Shown: positions 12,191-26,000 of the stretch, in pieces
Layout of the letters: every line of letters begins with the position of its first letter
Position numbering within the stretch: position 1 is the stretch's first letter
Origin: Astrocystis sublimbata
Taxonomy: Eukaryota > Ascomycota > Sordariomycetes > Xylariales > Xylariaceae
NCBI GenBank assembly: GCA_022453515.1
Contig: JAJNNY010000031.1
Location: 372,001 to 436,000, forward strand
DNA length: 64,000 bases
Reading direction: 5' to 3'
Translations under genes and position numbers: made by a program
The notes under the pieces: generated by a model
What the model was told of the DNA's origin: nothing
Databases searched by the model: none
The model's input: only the letters and a program-made list of their open reading frames with translations

Positions 12191-14295
12191 GATGAATGGG
12201 CGACCCGACGTGGGCTACGATAACTGAAATGGGATAAATGGGTATCACAGACCACCAATTAGTACAGAAATAAAAAAGGAAGGGTCGAAAAGACCGAGTC
12301 TAAGCGGCAGAGCCTCTTTGCTGTCCTCGCACACGGGAACAGAGGAGGGTGAAGAGCACGGAGGGGTGGTGGTGTGCGGAATTGTTGATTTGCAGAAAGT
12401 GAAGACGGCTCTGGAGAGGGCCCGAGTTGTCGAGGTATCTTATACGGTGGAAGCCGACAGAATGACAAGTTGCAGTTGTGAAGAAATGTGTTCTTTTCGA
12501 CATAAAAGCGGGGCGCCACCGCTGTGGTCACTGTGGTTCGGCTTGTTGTGGACAGCCTGCCCTGGAGCGCTGCCCGGTATTGGACAAGCCTGGATTAGGT
12601 AGTGCCTGGACATGGGATGGAGCAGGGGCCCAGGAGGGGCTTGGGAAGGGTCCTTGGAGGGTCCTGGCTCGCCTGGCGCCACCATCTCAGCGGGTCATGC
12701 GCCATCGGAGGCCAATGAAGTGCCGCGATAAAGTACAGCTTGCTATCCACGCCTGCCAAAACGGACAATGGAGTTTCGGTGGCAAGTCAGCACCGGCAGG
12801 TATGCAACTGCTCGCTTGCCAAGGTGGCCTTGAGGCGCCACCACCGGAAGCTCGACAGGGCGGTAAAGACGACACCTAGGTCGGTACTTACCTACCTAGG
12901 TACTTACTCTAAAAACAACTTTACAATCAACTTTAAACTCCACACCGAAGACATACTCGTACATAGGGCCTTCAGTCCCGGCATCCCTCGTTCTGGCCTG
13001 GCTCTTGTCTGAATGTGGGGGCTAGGAACCCACCACTTGGCCATGGGTCATGCCGGTTTGCAACAAAACAACAATGCCACAGACTTGTCCTTTGCTGCAT
13101 GCAAGCAGTCGTGGTGCGCTTGCAATGTTCCTGCATCGTATGTACATGTAAGTTAGATGCAATTGAAGTTGACACCATCGCATGAAGAGCCTCGGACGCC
13201 ATGAGTCAACTGCCACCATATTCCACACCGCGTGTAGGGAAGCCAAACCTTGGGATGGGACATGGGATTGTGAATGCTACTACTAGCTAGTGGGATCTGT
13301 CCTCACGAAAGGTGCCGTATGAAACCCACGTGGCACTTTTTGTCTCATTCGAGTCATCGCATCTTCAACATCAGCTAAAGGTGGCCTTGTGTGTGTGTAT
13401 CTATCTGTACGGCGTTACGCTTGCTTCCGTGCCGCATGGAACTTCGTGAGAGGTGTACTCGGGTAACAAACAGTGTTCGTAGGAATATCGCTTCTATCAT
13501 ACGTATACCATCATCCATCATCATTTCACGATATGCAGCTGTTGTCAGGCTGTCAACAAACTCAAATGAAGCGAACCCTAGGTATGCATACGGTCTTGGC
13601 CATATTGTCTACATGTAAGAAACATCGTGGATATACCTTTCACGATGCCTTTCAACGTGTCCACAGAAATAAAACGTAGCACTCCTCCTCGCTCGGCACT
13701 TGACGTTAGGTAACAGGGGACAGATCTCCAATATCTATATTTGAACCCGATGCGGGGCATCCCTGTCGTCCACTCGCCCACTTAAGCAAGTCGTGTCTCA
13801 TCATCTTTGTGTGTTAGTAACCTGACCCCCAGATGCCCGTGCATGGTGCTTTCTAGATGGTCCTGGCGATAAAGCAATCGAAGAGACTAGAACAGACGTA
13901 GAAACGAATTGCCGTCATTCTTTATTACACCCTAGCGACTGTTCAATATTTCTTCCAAGCGAAGCGATGGCTGTCCTTGAGATACGTGGGGTCAAGTATC
14001 TACAAGTACGTCAACAGTATTGATTGTAATACACTTATTGCAGGGCACACAAGGTGTTTTAAGATGTGGCAGTAGATTGTTTGAAGCGGTTGTTGATTGA
14101 TGAGATGGTTTCTATACCCATCACAGCCGAGACTGTAGTCTATCGGTGCTGCGATTCAATTCTAAACGATAGCAACTCAGTTGCATTGCTCCCAAATCCC
14201 TGGCTCCACGCTCTCTTCCATCAAAGCAGTACTCTTTCCCACCCATGCCCTTCGCCCATCCCAAGGCCAAGTCTTACTTGCTCTTAGGTCCGGAT
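12191..14295. other. BiP promoter and HBS1 3' flank
   Basis: This 2.1 kb contains the upstream region of BiP (next to 12190) and the 3' side of HBS1 (14296). It has no gene that I can support. A CCTAGGTCGGTACTTACCTACCTAGGTA stretch near 12876-12901 belongs to the dispersed CCTAGGTA words. I could not assign a clean unfolded-protein-response element. Confidence 0.55.
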
Positions 14296-17059
14296 TTATT
14301 CCAACAAACCAGCAGCAACAGTGTCCCCTCCGCTCCTGAGAACCACACGCTGCCCAACCTCCAAGGGCACCCTACTGGCCATCTTGACCACGATCCTCGC
14401 CACAGCCGCTGGCTTGATAATTTTCGGCTTCTTCTTCAATACCGTCCCCTTGACTTTATCAAGCAGTGCCGATATTTCCATTATCTGACCCGCGCCGTGT
14501 AGGCGCCCTCTGTGCACGTCCACCTGCATCGGCATCAGGATGTCGAATGCGAGCACCTTGACTGTGAATGTGTCGATGCAGGCGATTGGTTGTTTGATGT
14601 CGCATATGATGTCGCCCACGCGTACGTGGATCGGGTCGATGCTGCTGAGATGGATCACCACATTTTGTCCAGCGACGCCCCAATCGACGGGTTCCGAATC
14701 TAGCTCTAGTGACTTGACGTAGGCCTTCTCCCCGCTGGGCTGGACGAGGAGTGCATCGCCAGCTTGTAAGGACCCGGCATCGATGCGTCCAGATATCGTG
14801 AGTGGACTTTGTGATGTACGGAAAACCTCAGAGATAGTCATCCGCAGTGGCTTCGTCATCGCCCTGGTCATGGGCTCCGAGCTCTCTAATTCTGCTATGA
14901 GAGTGTTTCCGGTATACCAGCTGGCAGCCGTGTCTGACGACCTGTTGACCATGTTGTCTCCGTGAAGACCAGACACAGGGACAAAGCTCACGTTCTTCAG
15001 TTGAAACCCGGTGGCGGAGAGGAACCCGGAAACTTGCTGTGAGATTTCATCAAATCTTTCTTGTGACCAGGCGACTGTATCCAGTTTGTTGATAGCGACA
15101 ATGATCCGGGACACACCCATGCTGCGTAATAGAAGAGAATGCTCCCTGGTCTGTCCTTTCAGGCCGGCTTCGAAAGCGCCCGTTGTTGCGTCAACCACTA
15201 ATATGGCAAAGTCCGCTTGACTGGCCCCTGCAATCATATTCGGGATGAAGTCTCGGTGGCCTGGGGCATCCAGTATAGTAAATGATGTGGAATCTGTGTC
15301 GAATTTGTTGGTGGCAATGTCAATCGTAACTCCTCGAGACCTTTCCTCAGAACGCTGATCCAAGACCCAGGCGAGAGCGAATGATGATTTGCCTATACTC
15401 TCGGCTTCTTTTCGGTACTTTTGTATGGTTCGCTGATCTACCACGCCCAAGTCGAGAAGCAATCGGCCCATGAGAGTACTCTTCCCGGCGTCAACATGAC
15501 CTAATCTCATCAGTATTCATGTGCTACTAGGAGATGGATGTGTGTTGAGATTGCATACCAACCACCACGAAGCTCGCATTTCTCTTCTTCTTGGCCTTCT
15601 CAAATTCACTGATAACATCTAGATTCTTGCTTTTTGGTAGAGGAGTGTCATCAACCCTCAATGACTTGATCCCTTCAGTAGTACTGTCGTCCGTTGCAGA
15701 GACGGGCTTTTTCTTCTGTGAGCTCGCTGCCAATTTCTTATTGCTCGCTGATACCGAATGTATTAGTAAAGTCTTGCTCATCTTGTCTTCGCCAAAAGCG
15801 AACCTTTCGATTGTGCTGCAAGAACCACGTCGTCGGGACTCGGTTCTGCAAAAGCTTTAGCGATCTCAGGCGTTATAAAGCGCATATATGGTAGTTCATA
15901 GGATTGTGGCTTCTTCGGCACAGGTTCGGAGTGGTTTGGGTTGACCCCAAGTAGAGTTTGAGCAAAGGCGGAGGGTGCAGCGCAAAAAGACCCAGAAGGC
16001 GGATCCTTTTCGACGACTTGTTCGTTGGGCAAGCACAGTTGCGGATCCTCCTCAGTGTATCGTGTATCAAATGTGAGTGGCTGTGTAGTGGCGGTATTTG
16101 ATGGTGTCTCAGCTGCCATATCCGAGGTTGTTTTTGATTGGGACTTGGTGCGAATAGGGACAGACTCTGAATCTCGATGGCGACCTAATCTTGCTACCAG
16201 TGGATGAGACATATGCCCCGTTTGCTCTTTCGATATTTCGGGTGTTGCGTGTATTGAAGGGGGTGATGACAGCTTATTTTGACTCTCCAGTATGTGGTTC
16301 TCTTTCGCTTCTTCGGCTTTCTTTTTGCGAGCAGCGGCGAGTGCTTGTAATTTTGACATCTTTGCCACAGGAGCAGAGCCCCCTAGCAGACCCCCAGGGG
16401 GTTGAAGGGGCTCGATGAAAACGGTGCGGCGTTCATTGGGAACATCAAGCCACGGCATATCATGGAAGAATCCAGCCAAGGAGTCGCGTGTTTTGTGTTC
16501 TGGACATATACAATCTGTGTCTACTGTGTTAGATCATGATTTTACCGAAGCACGATGACTCTCAAACCCACCCTCGAACTCACATCCAACATCAGGGTGA
16601 TAACGTTCAGCCCCAAGCGCTTCCGCGCACCATATGTTGATACCTGTGCCGAAGAGTGTGCCGGAGGGTGTGCCGAGGAGATCCATAAGAGAGTTTGACA
16701 ACCTACCTGCAGGCTTGTTTTTCTTCTGGGCGGGCTTCGTCGCGACGTATTTGCTGACGAGGTAGGCAACGGATTTGTCGACGTCATAGTAGTAGTGCCA
16801 GAGTGCCTCTTCAATCTGTTTCGTCGTGATTTTCGATGCCTCGGTTCCTAATGCGGCGCGAACTTGCACTGTACCCTCGTTCATCTGGGCTGTCAAATGA
16901 TTAGGTCTGGCGAATAGATATATTGTTGACTGGGATAGTGTTGGCCGCACCTCGATCCTCAGGACTTAGTTCTTCCTCATCGGCTGAATCTATTTCGCCC
17001 TCAAATTCGTCGAGATCGTTCTCGTAATCATAGTTGCGATATGCTTGGTGTCGCGACAT
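14296..17059 (-). CDS. HBS1: Ribosome-rescue GTPase HBS1 (eRF3-like)
   Basis: Hbs1 with Dom34/Pelota splits stalled ribosomes in no-go and non-stop decay. Exons are 16951-17059, 16707-16889, 15804-16514, 15559-15747 and 14296-15500 (798 aa). The N-terminal HBS1 domain spans residues 37-95 (EGTVQVRAAL, ALWHYYYDVDKSVAYLVSKY). A long linker contains FFHDMPWLDVP. The GTPase domain begins at GHVDAGKST (398), with LDAPGHRDF and INKLD, followed by two EF-Tu-like barrels. The acceptor at 16890 was preferred to one 5 nt further on because only it continues the HBS1_N frame. The fourth donor is GTTCGC, which is unusual. A 60-nt exon (16584-16643) inside the second intron may be included, giving 818 aa. 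The gene lies alone between long spacers. Confidence 0.92.
16584..16643 (-). other. Candidate cassette exon in HBS1
   Basis: Within the 192-bp second intron of HBS1 stands a 60-nt open segment. It is preceded by a 63-bp intron (16644-16706, donor GTAGGT, acceptor GGCACAG) and followed by a 69-bp intron (16515-16583, donor GTGAGT, CTAAC branch site, acceptor ACACAG). Entry and exit phases are both 1, so including or skipping it keeps the frame. The flanking intron sizes match the other introns of this gene (56-61 bp). Reading straight through from exon 2 to its end also stays open. Confidence 0.55.
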
Positions 17060-19051
17060 GACGATAATTTTGACAGATGTCAACGAGAGCGCGGTGTTGT
17101 TACGTTGCGAATGACAAGGTAAATCCACTTTGCTGGGAAAAGTGAAGCTCTGGGAAGGCGCAAGCAAAGTTGACGTGTTCGTGGGTGTAGATGAAATGGC
17201 CAGCCAGACAATCAACTTGGAGGGGTCATCTGTCATAGAACTTCAGGCCGCGTAAACAGACCTGATGAAAGCATACCCGAACCTAACTTTAATGCGTTTT
17301 AGGAAATTGACCCCATTCGTGGAACATTCTGGAGACAAGTTCTGCAAAATGATTGGCCCAACAACTAGGCTAAGCTTCTTGCAAGTAAGACTTTTACACG
17401 GGTTTCTAAGGTCCAAGTAAGGTGTAGGACCTCCACCTCAAGCAACAAGCACTAGCCAGTATAGGCTAGTTCATCATCCACCGACTTTATTCGAAAAGTT
17501 CATTTGCATGTGTTATTGAGGAGACATTGCAGGTATCATGGCTAAAAGTAGAACGATAAGGTACCTGTACCCGGGCTAGCTTCCTAGGTAAGTTTTAGCG
17601 AGGGGCGAGTGTGGAGGGGTATACATCATGACGTCACAGATAGGGTATCGTTTACTTACCTACAAATGGAACTCATAACCCTTCAATTATTGAGTTGTTC
17701 CTCATTTGTTAGAACTGAGGGCAATAACTGAAGGTAATGGCAGAGATGCTTGACTGGCGAGGCGCCACGTAAAATAGATGCCACAGTCTTTCATAGTATC
17801 TTGGCAATAATCTGCTTAATCATGAATAATTATCGTATAAGATGCAATGTTGACTGTATTTGTATTTGAATGAGTCTTCGGCATAAGATCGTGCGTGCTA
17901 GAGATCACTAAAAACCATAAAACAATTTAAAGCAAACATATACATGCTAATACCTAGGTAGGTACTGTACCTAACGAAGGGGGCGTCGGGCTCCTGACCC
18001 GATCGTATTCTAGACCGACCTCATAGGCCAAGAAGCCAGCTTCATCCTGCTCTCCAGACAGAGTAACGGTGACTCGCGAATGGCCGGCGGCATCTATACA
18101 TCGATATTTACACGGACAAGGCTCTGGCATGGAGCCCATACGTCAAACCCCCCCATAAGACGAATGGTTGCCGTTGGAACTTATACTGCAGAGGCCGCTT
18201 GATGCATGGTCAATGGGCAAGTTTACAGTCAACTGCCCAGGCGGGTTCTACATTATGCCAAACATAGGGGGCTTCTGATCTTGTGAGATTCGTCACCTCT
18301 TCCGAGTCATCGAAAACGTGCGAGTTTCGAAATCCTTTTCCGATGGTATTTTTGCAGGGAGCCAAGGCTTGCCGAGGTTTTTGATGACCGGGCTGAGTTG
18401 GTGGACGATGGTATGTGTGCAGTTGGCGTAGATGGTGTCTCTACTACCCACTCACTCGTGGTTCAATACACACACATCTGAAGCGAGATTTTCGCCTGAC
18501 GAGGCTTCTATCTAGCAATGAGTGTCGAAGTCGTCGATAAAGGCTTTTGCAAAAAGCAACGCTGCACGTCTAGTTAGCTCGTTGATGGGCAATCCACACT
18601 TTCCAAACGACGGGCTTTTAAATCAAAGGATTCCATTACAGGACCAATATGGCATGGGACGAGCCAAACTAACCTGCCTACATGTAGCTAAGTTTACACG
18701 TTGTCTCTGGAATTCCATCATGGATGCTCCAAACCTGCCTCACACAATATAATGGAAAGGCAAGAGTAATACAAGACGTATCCGTTGCTTAACAGTGGAC
18801 CAATTTGATTCTACTGGCAGAAACCATGTCCAAACATTTCAGTACATATCTAATCTGTTGTGCCTCCGCGTGCAGTCTTTACCGCCGACCCGCTTACGAG
18901 TGTCAGACATTCTGAAGGGGGACCTGATATTCAATTATCAGTAGCGCACGTATAGCAATTGTGGCTACAAGTTATAACTGAAGGCATTGGCAACTCCCGT
19001 GAAACATAGGGCCGGAATTTGCAACATGGTTGGTATTAATTCTCGAATATT
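17060..19051. other. Intergenic between HBS1 and VPS27
   Basis: These 2 kb contain the HBS1 promoter (next to 17059) and the VPS27 3' flank. There is one CCTAGGTAGGTACTGTACC stretch at 17954-17972. I see no gene and no RNA. Confidence 0.55.
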
Positions 19052-21488
19052 CTACAAATCAATCAGGCTCTCTTCCACGACAGGCTGCTGAGGTGCATGA
19101 TGCGGAGCTGAGGGAAAAGACTCTTGACTGAAACCCGGGTACCCAGGTGCCCCTGCCTGATAGGCATGGCTGGCTTGACCTGCATTTTGCTCTTGTTGCC
19201 AATAAGGTTGAGGATTCGGCTGAGTTGCCTGGCGATACGGGTGTGCCGGCGATAGAGTCGGTTGTATACTAGCAGAAGACGGAGTGGGAGGAATAGACTG
19301 CCCACCGAGGTTCGTTGCCTGATGCAATGAAGGGTAAGGCGATGGTGTTGTTTCCACAGACACAGTCGATGCATGTCCATCATGAGGTATCGAGTTGTTG
19401 TAGTAGTATGCTGCGTTTGATTCGACTGATGGTGTCATCACCGGCTCGCGAGCTTGATTACGTGGTGTTTGGGGAGACGGTTGAGGCATATGGTTCGGCT
19501 GGGTTGGGGTATGTTCCGCTGAAACGTAATTTGCCTGATTATGATACTGCATAGGGGCGGAAGGAGCCGGATTATGGTAAGGCTCGTTCATTTGAGCTGG
19601 TTGTGGCGGATATTGGTTACTGGAAGGCATCGATACCGATGAGCGCTTGTCATAGGCAGCATATGGTGTCGGTGGTGCATTCTGGGCGTAGCTATGAGCT
19701 GCGACTGGCTGATTGAAGCTCTGCGCCGGCCCGCCCGTATAATAATTCTCTGCCCCTGAAGCAGGATTGCCAGTCGAAGGGCCTAGAGCCGGATAAGGAT
19801 TTGCTGCCTGCCTTGAATTTGGCAGGTTGTATCCTCCGAGACTGTGTTGACTATAAGCTTTAGAAAGGCGCTCCTCCAACATCCGATCATAGTAGCGCAC
19901 AACAGTGGACAACTTGGCATGCAGATCTAATAAGGTATCTGGTCGCGATGGGTTAGCAATAGAAGCGGACGGATTATGACTGGTGTATACTTACCATGCT
20001 TGCTCATCGTCTCCCCGTACGTGCGTGCTAGTTTCGGCCTTAAGGTCCCGATCGAGTCGTAAAGTTCTTGTATTTGGGGCTCCCGTAGAATGGTACCTGG
20101 TGGTTGTGTTTGAAGCCTGTCCACCAATGTTGCAAAGAGGTTTATATTCTCCGCCTCGACTGGACTTAATTCGTAATCATTCTTGGGATGCGGAAGGTTC
20201 GTGGAGGAAGAGACCCCCGGGCTGTTTGTCTGCTGTTTCAGCGTGGCTGCGTGTCGTTGTTTTTGCTCTTCCATATCAGCTAGTGACGCAGCTATGGCAG
20301 CCTTCAGATCTTCGTCCTCCTCCTCAGCTGCGGCAGCAGGCGCTGGTGCTTTGCCACTTGGTTGGGTAGACGCTGGTTTGTTGTCAGTAGGAGGCACATA
20401 GCCTCGTGAGTGGCTCTGGACCTCCTCCAGACTCATTGCGAGTGCTCTTTTGAGATCGTCATCGAATGCATCGTCGACTCGCGCATTGCGGGGCTGCATT
20501 ATGGAAGAGTTCTGGTTCGAGGAGCTCCGGTGCTTGTGAGGGAATGATGAGATCGTAGGCGAGGCAAGGTCTGCTTTCGGGGCACCTGCTGATGTGCCCT
20601 TGGTAGATCGATCCGTAAGCCTGGCATAACAGCCATCGTCGACTCGGACAGCTTGCAGGATACCAAGGTGTGGTAAGGCAATGGTCTTAGTAGAACACTG
20701 CTGATCAAAACAGTTTCCGCAATTTCGACAATGATGCTTGCGGTTGGTAAATGTGAATGCGGTTCGGCATCGCATACACACGTCGGAGTCAATCCATTCG
20801 GGGGGCTGCACTAGAGGTGAGCTTGATAGGTTGGGGCAAGGGGACGGCATAGCAGAACTTACGGCACTACTGTCAATCATGCTACTTGCAACCGTGACCC
20901 TGGGAGGAAACTGAAAGCCCTCTGTTTGTAACGTCCGGTATATCTCAGAAATGTACTTCAGTTCGTACCGGCCTTCTGTCGCAGCAGCCCATGATTGGAT
21001 CAGCTCGAGTATCTTGGATTTGACATCCTGATTTACAGCTGCGGCACCACCGGCATGGAGCAGAGAAACGAGGTTGTCCATGAACTCGCGCGACGCAATC
21101 TCGGCAAGAAAGTGGGAGCCGCCATTCTTGACGCAGGTGTCGGTAAGCTGAGATGGAGTTAACGAAAGGACGGACAAGCCCAAGATTTGGCGTGGACATG
21201 TATTACATTCAAAGCGCTTAGCTGTGTGTTGGGGTTCTTGTTGCCTATGCGACGCTTCAGGGAGCGCATGGCTTCCTTGGGCTGGACGGTCTTGGAACGT
21301 ATGACATCGGATATCTCGAGGTTGAGGGGGATATCTTCGCTGCGAGGAGGGAGCGGGTTAGCTCACGAGCGCACCACGTAGGGTGTTCCGAGGGGAGCGG
21401 TCTATGCGTACAGGCTGCTGCCGGTGGCCTTGTCTATCTGTTCGTCTAGGGCGCTATTGGCCGAAGATGACCACCATCCTCCCATCAT
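19052..21488 (-). CDS. VPS27: ESCRT-0 subunit VPS27 (HRS homologue)
   Basis: Vps27 sits on endosomes, binds PI3P and ubiquitinated cargo, and recruits ESCRT-I and clathrin. Exons are 21412-21488, 21207-21339, 20863-21147, 19995-20805 and 19052-19938, giving 730 aa. The start MMGGWWSS...[14 protein letters not shown] is the classic Vps27 beginning; VHS continues through [17 protein letters not shown]. The FYVE finger runs from about residue 169 ([26 protein letters not shown]). Two ubiquitin-interacting motifs lie near 279-295 ([14 protein letters not shown]) and 327-344 ([14 protein letters not shown]). The proline- and glutamine-rich tail has several P-S/T-x-P motifs that suit ESCRT-I binding, and the protein ends in LIDL, a clathrin-box type motif. 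It is transcribed away from the ubiquitin protease gene at 23014. Confidence 0.95.
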
Positions 21489-23013
21489 CGTGTAGGGTGT
21501 ATTCGCGATCGCGCTGGGATGTGGAAGGCTGGTCTGGTAAGGGTAGTCGTCGCGGCGGTAGAATGGCTTCCGGGCGCGTAGCAGGCAGTTCTGAGTTCGG
21601 TGCGCCGCTCGAAAGGGGATTGCACACAGCAACAAATGCTGTGGAAATGGATTGCCGGCAAAGATGCAGAATCGGTCGCTTGTCGAGTGGAGGAGTAAAT
21701 GAAGGACGAGGCGTTATGACGACTCTGCTGGTTCAAGGTTGGAGAAGCACGGGGAGATGTAAGTGCCTTACTGCGACTGCCTGCAGCCTGTTGATGTAAC
21801 TGAGATGGGGGATAGCAGCGTTGCGGGTGGTGCAGAATGTGGGCCCCTTACCTCATTCCACCATGTACTAACAGGTACCTTAGGTGCTTTGCGGGAGCTC
21901 TGCTAGTGGTCCCAAGCCTATCGTAGTTAGTGCATTTCTCAGGTCTCTGATGTCTGGATCCTTCACAAAGCTGCAGCCTAGCAGTTTGAATATGACATAT
22001 GACCTATCAAGTTGATTACGCGGCTCAAACCACACATGATTCTACCTATACCGTACATATGTAGTCATGAGACACCCGCATAATAGGTGGCAAGCAGAAA
22101 AGAGATCTTGCCAGACCATTCAGGCTCTGGTAGGGAAATGGGAATAGCTCCTCATAGGTATTTGGTAACTAATATGGCCCCTGGCGTAGGGACATCTGGC
22201 TCTCCATTGCGCAGCAGCTGAAGGGATGGATACCCACATGTACCCAGGTACTTCGCAGTCCCACATTAATTACATTAGGTAAGCGGCTGGACGTCACCTT
22301 GAACCCTTGACCAACATGTCAACCTAGAAACCCAAGATCATGCTAGGAGGTACCTCCCTAAGTTGCCTGTGTTGTACACACATGCCTAACACCAATCTAC
22401 CTTGCCAACCTACAACCACCTCCTACACAGACAGCATGCGCTCCTAGAAGACAGAACTCAACTTACTATTCGTTGCCCCATCGTCTACAGCCCTGGCCTG
22501 GCCATCGCTCAGATGCGACTCATCACTACCACCATACAGACCGCCGGGTCCACGCCGCTTTATGCTCCCCATACCCCTGCACACGTATCTCTAGACTGTA
22601 GTTGCTTGCCTTTGTGCTCAGCGCGCCTTTGAAGCCCTTCCGTTCGCGGCCCCTCCTCCACCACCCTGCCCGTGAACAGTTTCGAGCTTGCCCTCTCGCC
22701 CTCTTGTTTGCTCTTTTTTGAAAGAATGCCATCTCATCTCTACCACTGTCCCCAGAACAAGAGCCCTACATAAGGCCCTGACCACAGTACGTCGATGCGC
22801 CCGCCCACTCGTGCCTACACCCTCCGGATCGCCACTCAACCTCGCCCTCTTTGCTCTACCGACGTCTGCTGCCACCTCTAGACCGAGTACCTGCTTGACC
22901 GCCGTCGACATTCCAGCTCCGCATCGATTCTGCGTTATGAGACGCTCATACCATTACATCCCGATATAAGCCCTTCCGCACACTCCGGGCCCGCCGCCTC
23001 CCCCGGCAAGACG
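21489..23013. promoter_or_regulatory. Shared upstream region of VPS27 and a ubiquitin protease
   Basis: These 1.5 kb separate two divergently transcribed genes and must hold both promoters. The part next to 23013 is strongly C-rich on the plus strand, as is usual for fungal leaders. The middle (21900-22350) is AT-richer with CCTAGGTA-like words. No further gene is seen. Confidence 0.6.
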
Positions 23014-26000
23014 ATGGCGTCGAACCCACGCAACGATGCGACCCGAGCGCCGGCGAAAGGACCGACTGGTGGCGGCTATTCGGGCGCGGGCAAGGCTTCC
23101 TTTCGCCATATAGACGACATCGTGTCGGTGAATGTTGACCTGGACCCTCACACGCCTCTGCGCAAAGTCATACAGGCCGGCGACGGTTACATGCAGCAAG
23201 CTATTACTTTCAAAGAGTTCGGCCGCCTCGACTTGGCTTTGCAAGAATATATCAGGGCATTTACCATTGCGGTGGACAAAGTGCCCAAACACAAGGATTA
23301 CGTTTCCCTCAGGTCGGATCGCGGGGAATTGGGCCGTGCTTACCATGCCCTCAAGGTCAAGATCACCAACAACGGCGTTGTTTTTGACAAGATCAAAGAA
23401 GTCATCAAGGAAGATAACATGAAAACCGGCGTGCGCCCAGAAAACCTTGTTTCCAAGTTTTCCCAGAGCTTACTCTTAGATCTACCTAGCGTGCCATCTA
23501 ATTCATCATTACAAGAGTCGACTGATAGTCGCCATGCCCGTTCCGAAACGCCCGTGTCAAACGGGCAATCCATACGGCCTGGTTCACAGACGCAGAATGG
23601 GAATGGAGCCGGGCGCAAAACAAAGCCTGCTATACAGCCCAAACCCCAGGCGTTGCATGGTAATTCGGTCAAACCGTCGTTGGAGAAACCTTCGCCAGAT
23701 CTAGTAGCTCGTTTTGCGAAACTCCGTGATCCTCTAGAAACCCGAAACACCAATTCTCCTCCACCGCTCCCGAGACCAACTGGCCCTAGGGCCATGCCTT
23801 CATCGCACAGGATGCCCACATCGACCCAGAGTGTCATACCAGCTATGCCAAAAATGCCGGATGCGATTTACAGTCCTGCAAGAGGCACGGTGACGAGCGA
23901 GGCTGCGAATCTGCCCTCGAGCACGCCTCGAGGCATGTTCAGCCGGACAAACTCCGTTGTATCCGTGTCTGGTGCCTCTTCGCGTACCTCTATGGACAGC
24001 ATGTTCAGGACAGCCAGTGCGGAGCAGTTTGTGACAGCGCACACGTACGGAGATGCCCAGTCCTCACCAAAACGCACCTCTAGCATTCCCGAAGGAGATC
24101 TTATTTCGATAAAAGAGCTAAGGCGTTGCTTGGATGATAAGAGTCTTAAGGTTCTTCTCATTGACGTCCGCGATCGCCAATTGTTCGACGAGGGCCATAT
24201 TGGCTCGCAGAATACCATCTGTCTGGATCCTACCATCCTTTCTCGTCAGAATATATCAGCAAATGAGATAGTCGACAGTATGATTCTCGCTCCCACAACC
24301 GAGAGACTTGCATTCGAAGGGCGCGACAAGGTCGATCTAGTTGTTTTCTACGACCAATATTCAATATCTATACCTCAGAGAATCAGCAGCAACATAGAAG
24401 AGGCAGTTCTCTACAACCTCCGACAAGCCTTAGTTGAATATAGCTTCCCCAAATCATTGAGCCGTACGCCAAAGCTTTTAAGAGGAGGCTTAGACACATG
24501 GGCAGATCAGTGGGGCCCACAGACCCTCCGAAAATCGAAGACGCAGTCAGTCCAGAGACATAAAACTTCGACCTCCATCAGCACGCGCCAGAGACTTAGG
24601 AACAGAGAACTGAAACCAGAGGAGATTATCACTTTCGAGGACATGATTGGACGAGAGATGTCTGGAGACTTTGATTATGCCAAGTCCCGGGACGACTTCA
24701 TGCGGAGGTTTCCGAGTCTACGAGAGCCAGAGTCCATGATCTCTGCCGAGGAGAATACGCAATCAATACGGGCCTCAGACTCTGGGACAGAGGCATTCTT
24801 GAAAGACATGAGCGTTGTGCCACCCAGTCGTCCGAAGCCCTCGGTTGCACGCACCAGGTATAGTGGGCTCGAATCTGCGGATGAACACCCACCGTCCGGT
24901 GGCCAGGCCATGAAGGCCACCGTGACATCCAACGCACAGAGAAATAATCTTACCACCGGACTGATAAATCCTGGCAATTGGTGCTATGCGAACGCTTCGA
25001 TACAGGCGCTTTTATCGTGCCCCGGGTTCGTGGACGAGTTTCTGGATCCCCAATGGCCAGCGAAATACCGCCCGGACGAGAAACCCGGCAGCCCTGCGTA
25101 TAATCAGTTGATGTGCCGAATTCTCGGCAATCTTTTCCAGTGGCTAGGCCAAAGAAGCTTGAACACGATGAAAGCTTCCACTCTTATGGTATGCCCCGCG
25201 ACTCTTGTGCTTGGGTGACATGATGCTTACATGTAACAGCACTACCTACGAACCATTCACGCGGGATACGCGACTCCCACTGGCTCACTTATCAAATTTG
25301 GAGACACTCATCAGCATGATTCGGACGAGCTCATAACTTTCTTGTTTGGCCAGCTCGAGGTCGAAACTGGTATAAAACTGAGCAAAAACCATGTGCCGCC
25401 TCTGGATACCACACAGGCCGTAGGCTATGTCGCAAATTCGTGGTCGAGCCGCAGCTACAACGTGATTAATAAGCACTGGTATGTGGTGGAACTACAGACA
25501 TTGACTTGCGACCATTGCGGGGCAAAGAACTTCATTGTCGCAGAATTGGAAAGATACTCGTTCCACGTGCCGCAATACAGCAACGACGGCAAACTGGAGG
25601 CGCTCATGGCGACTCATTTTGTGCCAGAGCATCTTGACTCGAAATGCGATGTTTGCAAAAAGTTCGGCAAGTCTTCGACGAAGCAGGTCGCACGTCTACC
25701 TCCATTACTGCGAGTGTGTCTTTCAAGAACAGACCAAATGAGCTCGGTAAAATTCGTAAATCACTGCGAGTTTCCGTTCGACAATCTGAGGTTCGGAAAC
25801 TACATTCTCGAAGCCAACGAAAGGAGACAAATCGCCAAGATCCTCGGGGGCGAAGCGGCCGATGGATTTGACGGCCCCGCGACCTATGACCTGTTCGCCG
25901 TCATCTGCCACGCTGGGCCGAGCCTCAACTCGGGACACTACATCTGCTTCACCAGGAATCAGGATAACACATGGACGCACCTGAACGACTCCACCGTGAC

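Noticed and set aside
12200..12215. GACGTGG near the BiP start as an unfolded-protein-response element
   Set aside because: It matches the core incompletely and lies about 20 bases from the ATG, probably within the leader; no CCAAT-N9-CCACG arrangement was found.
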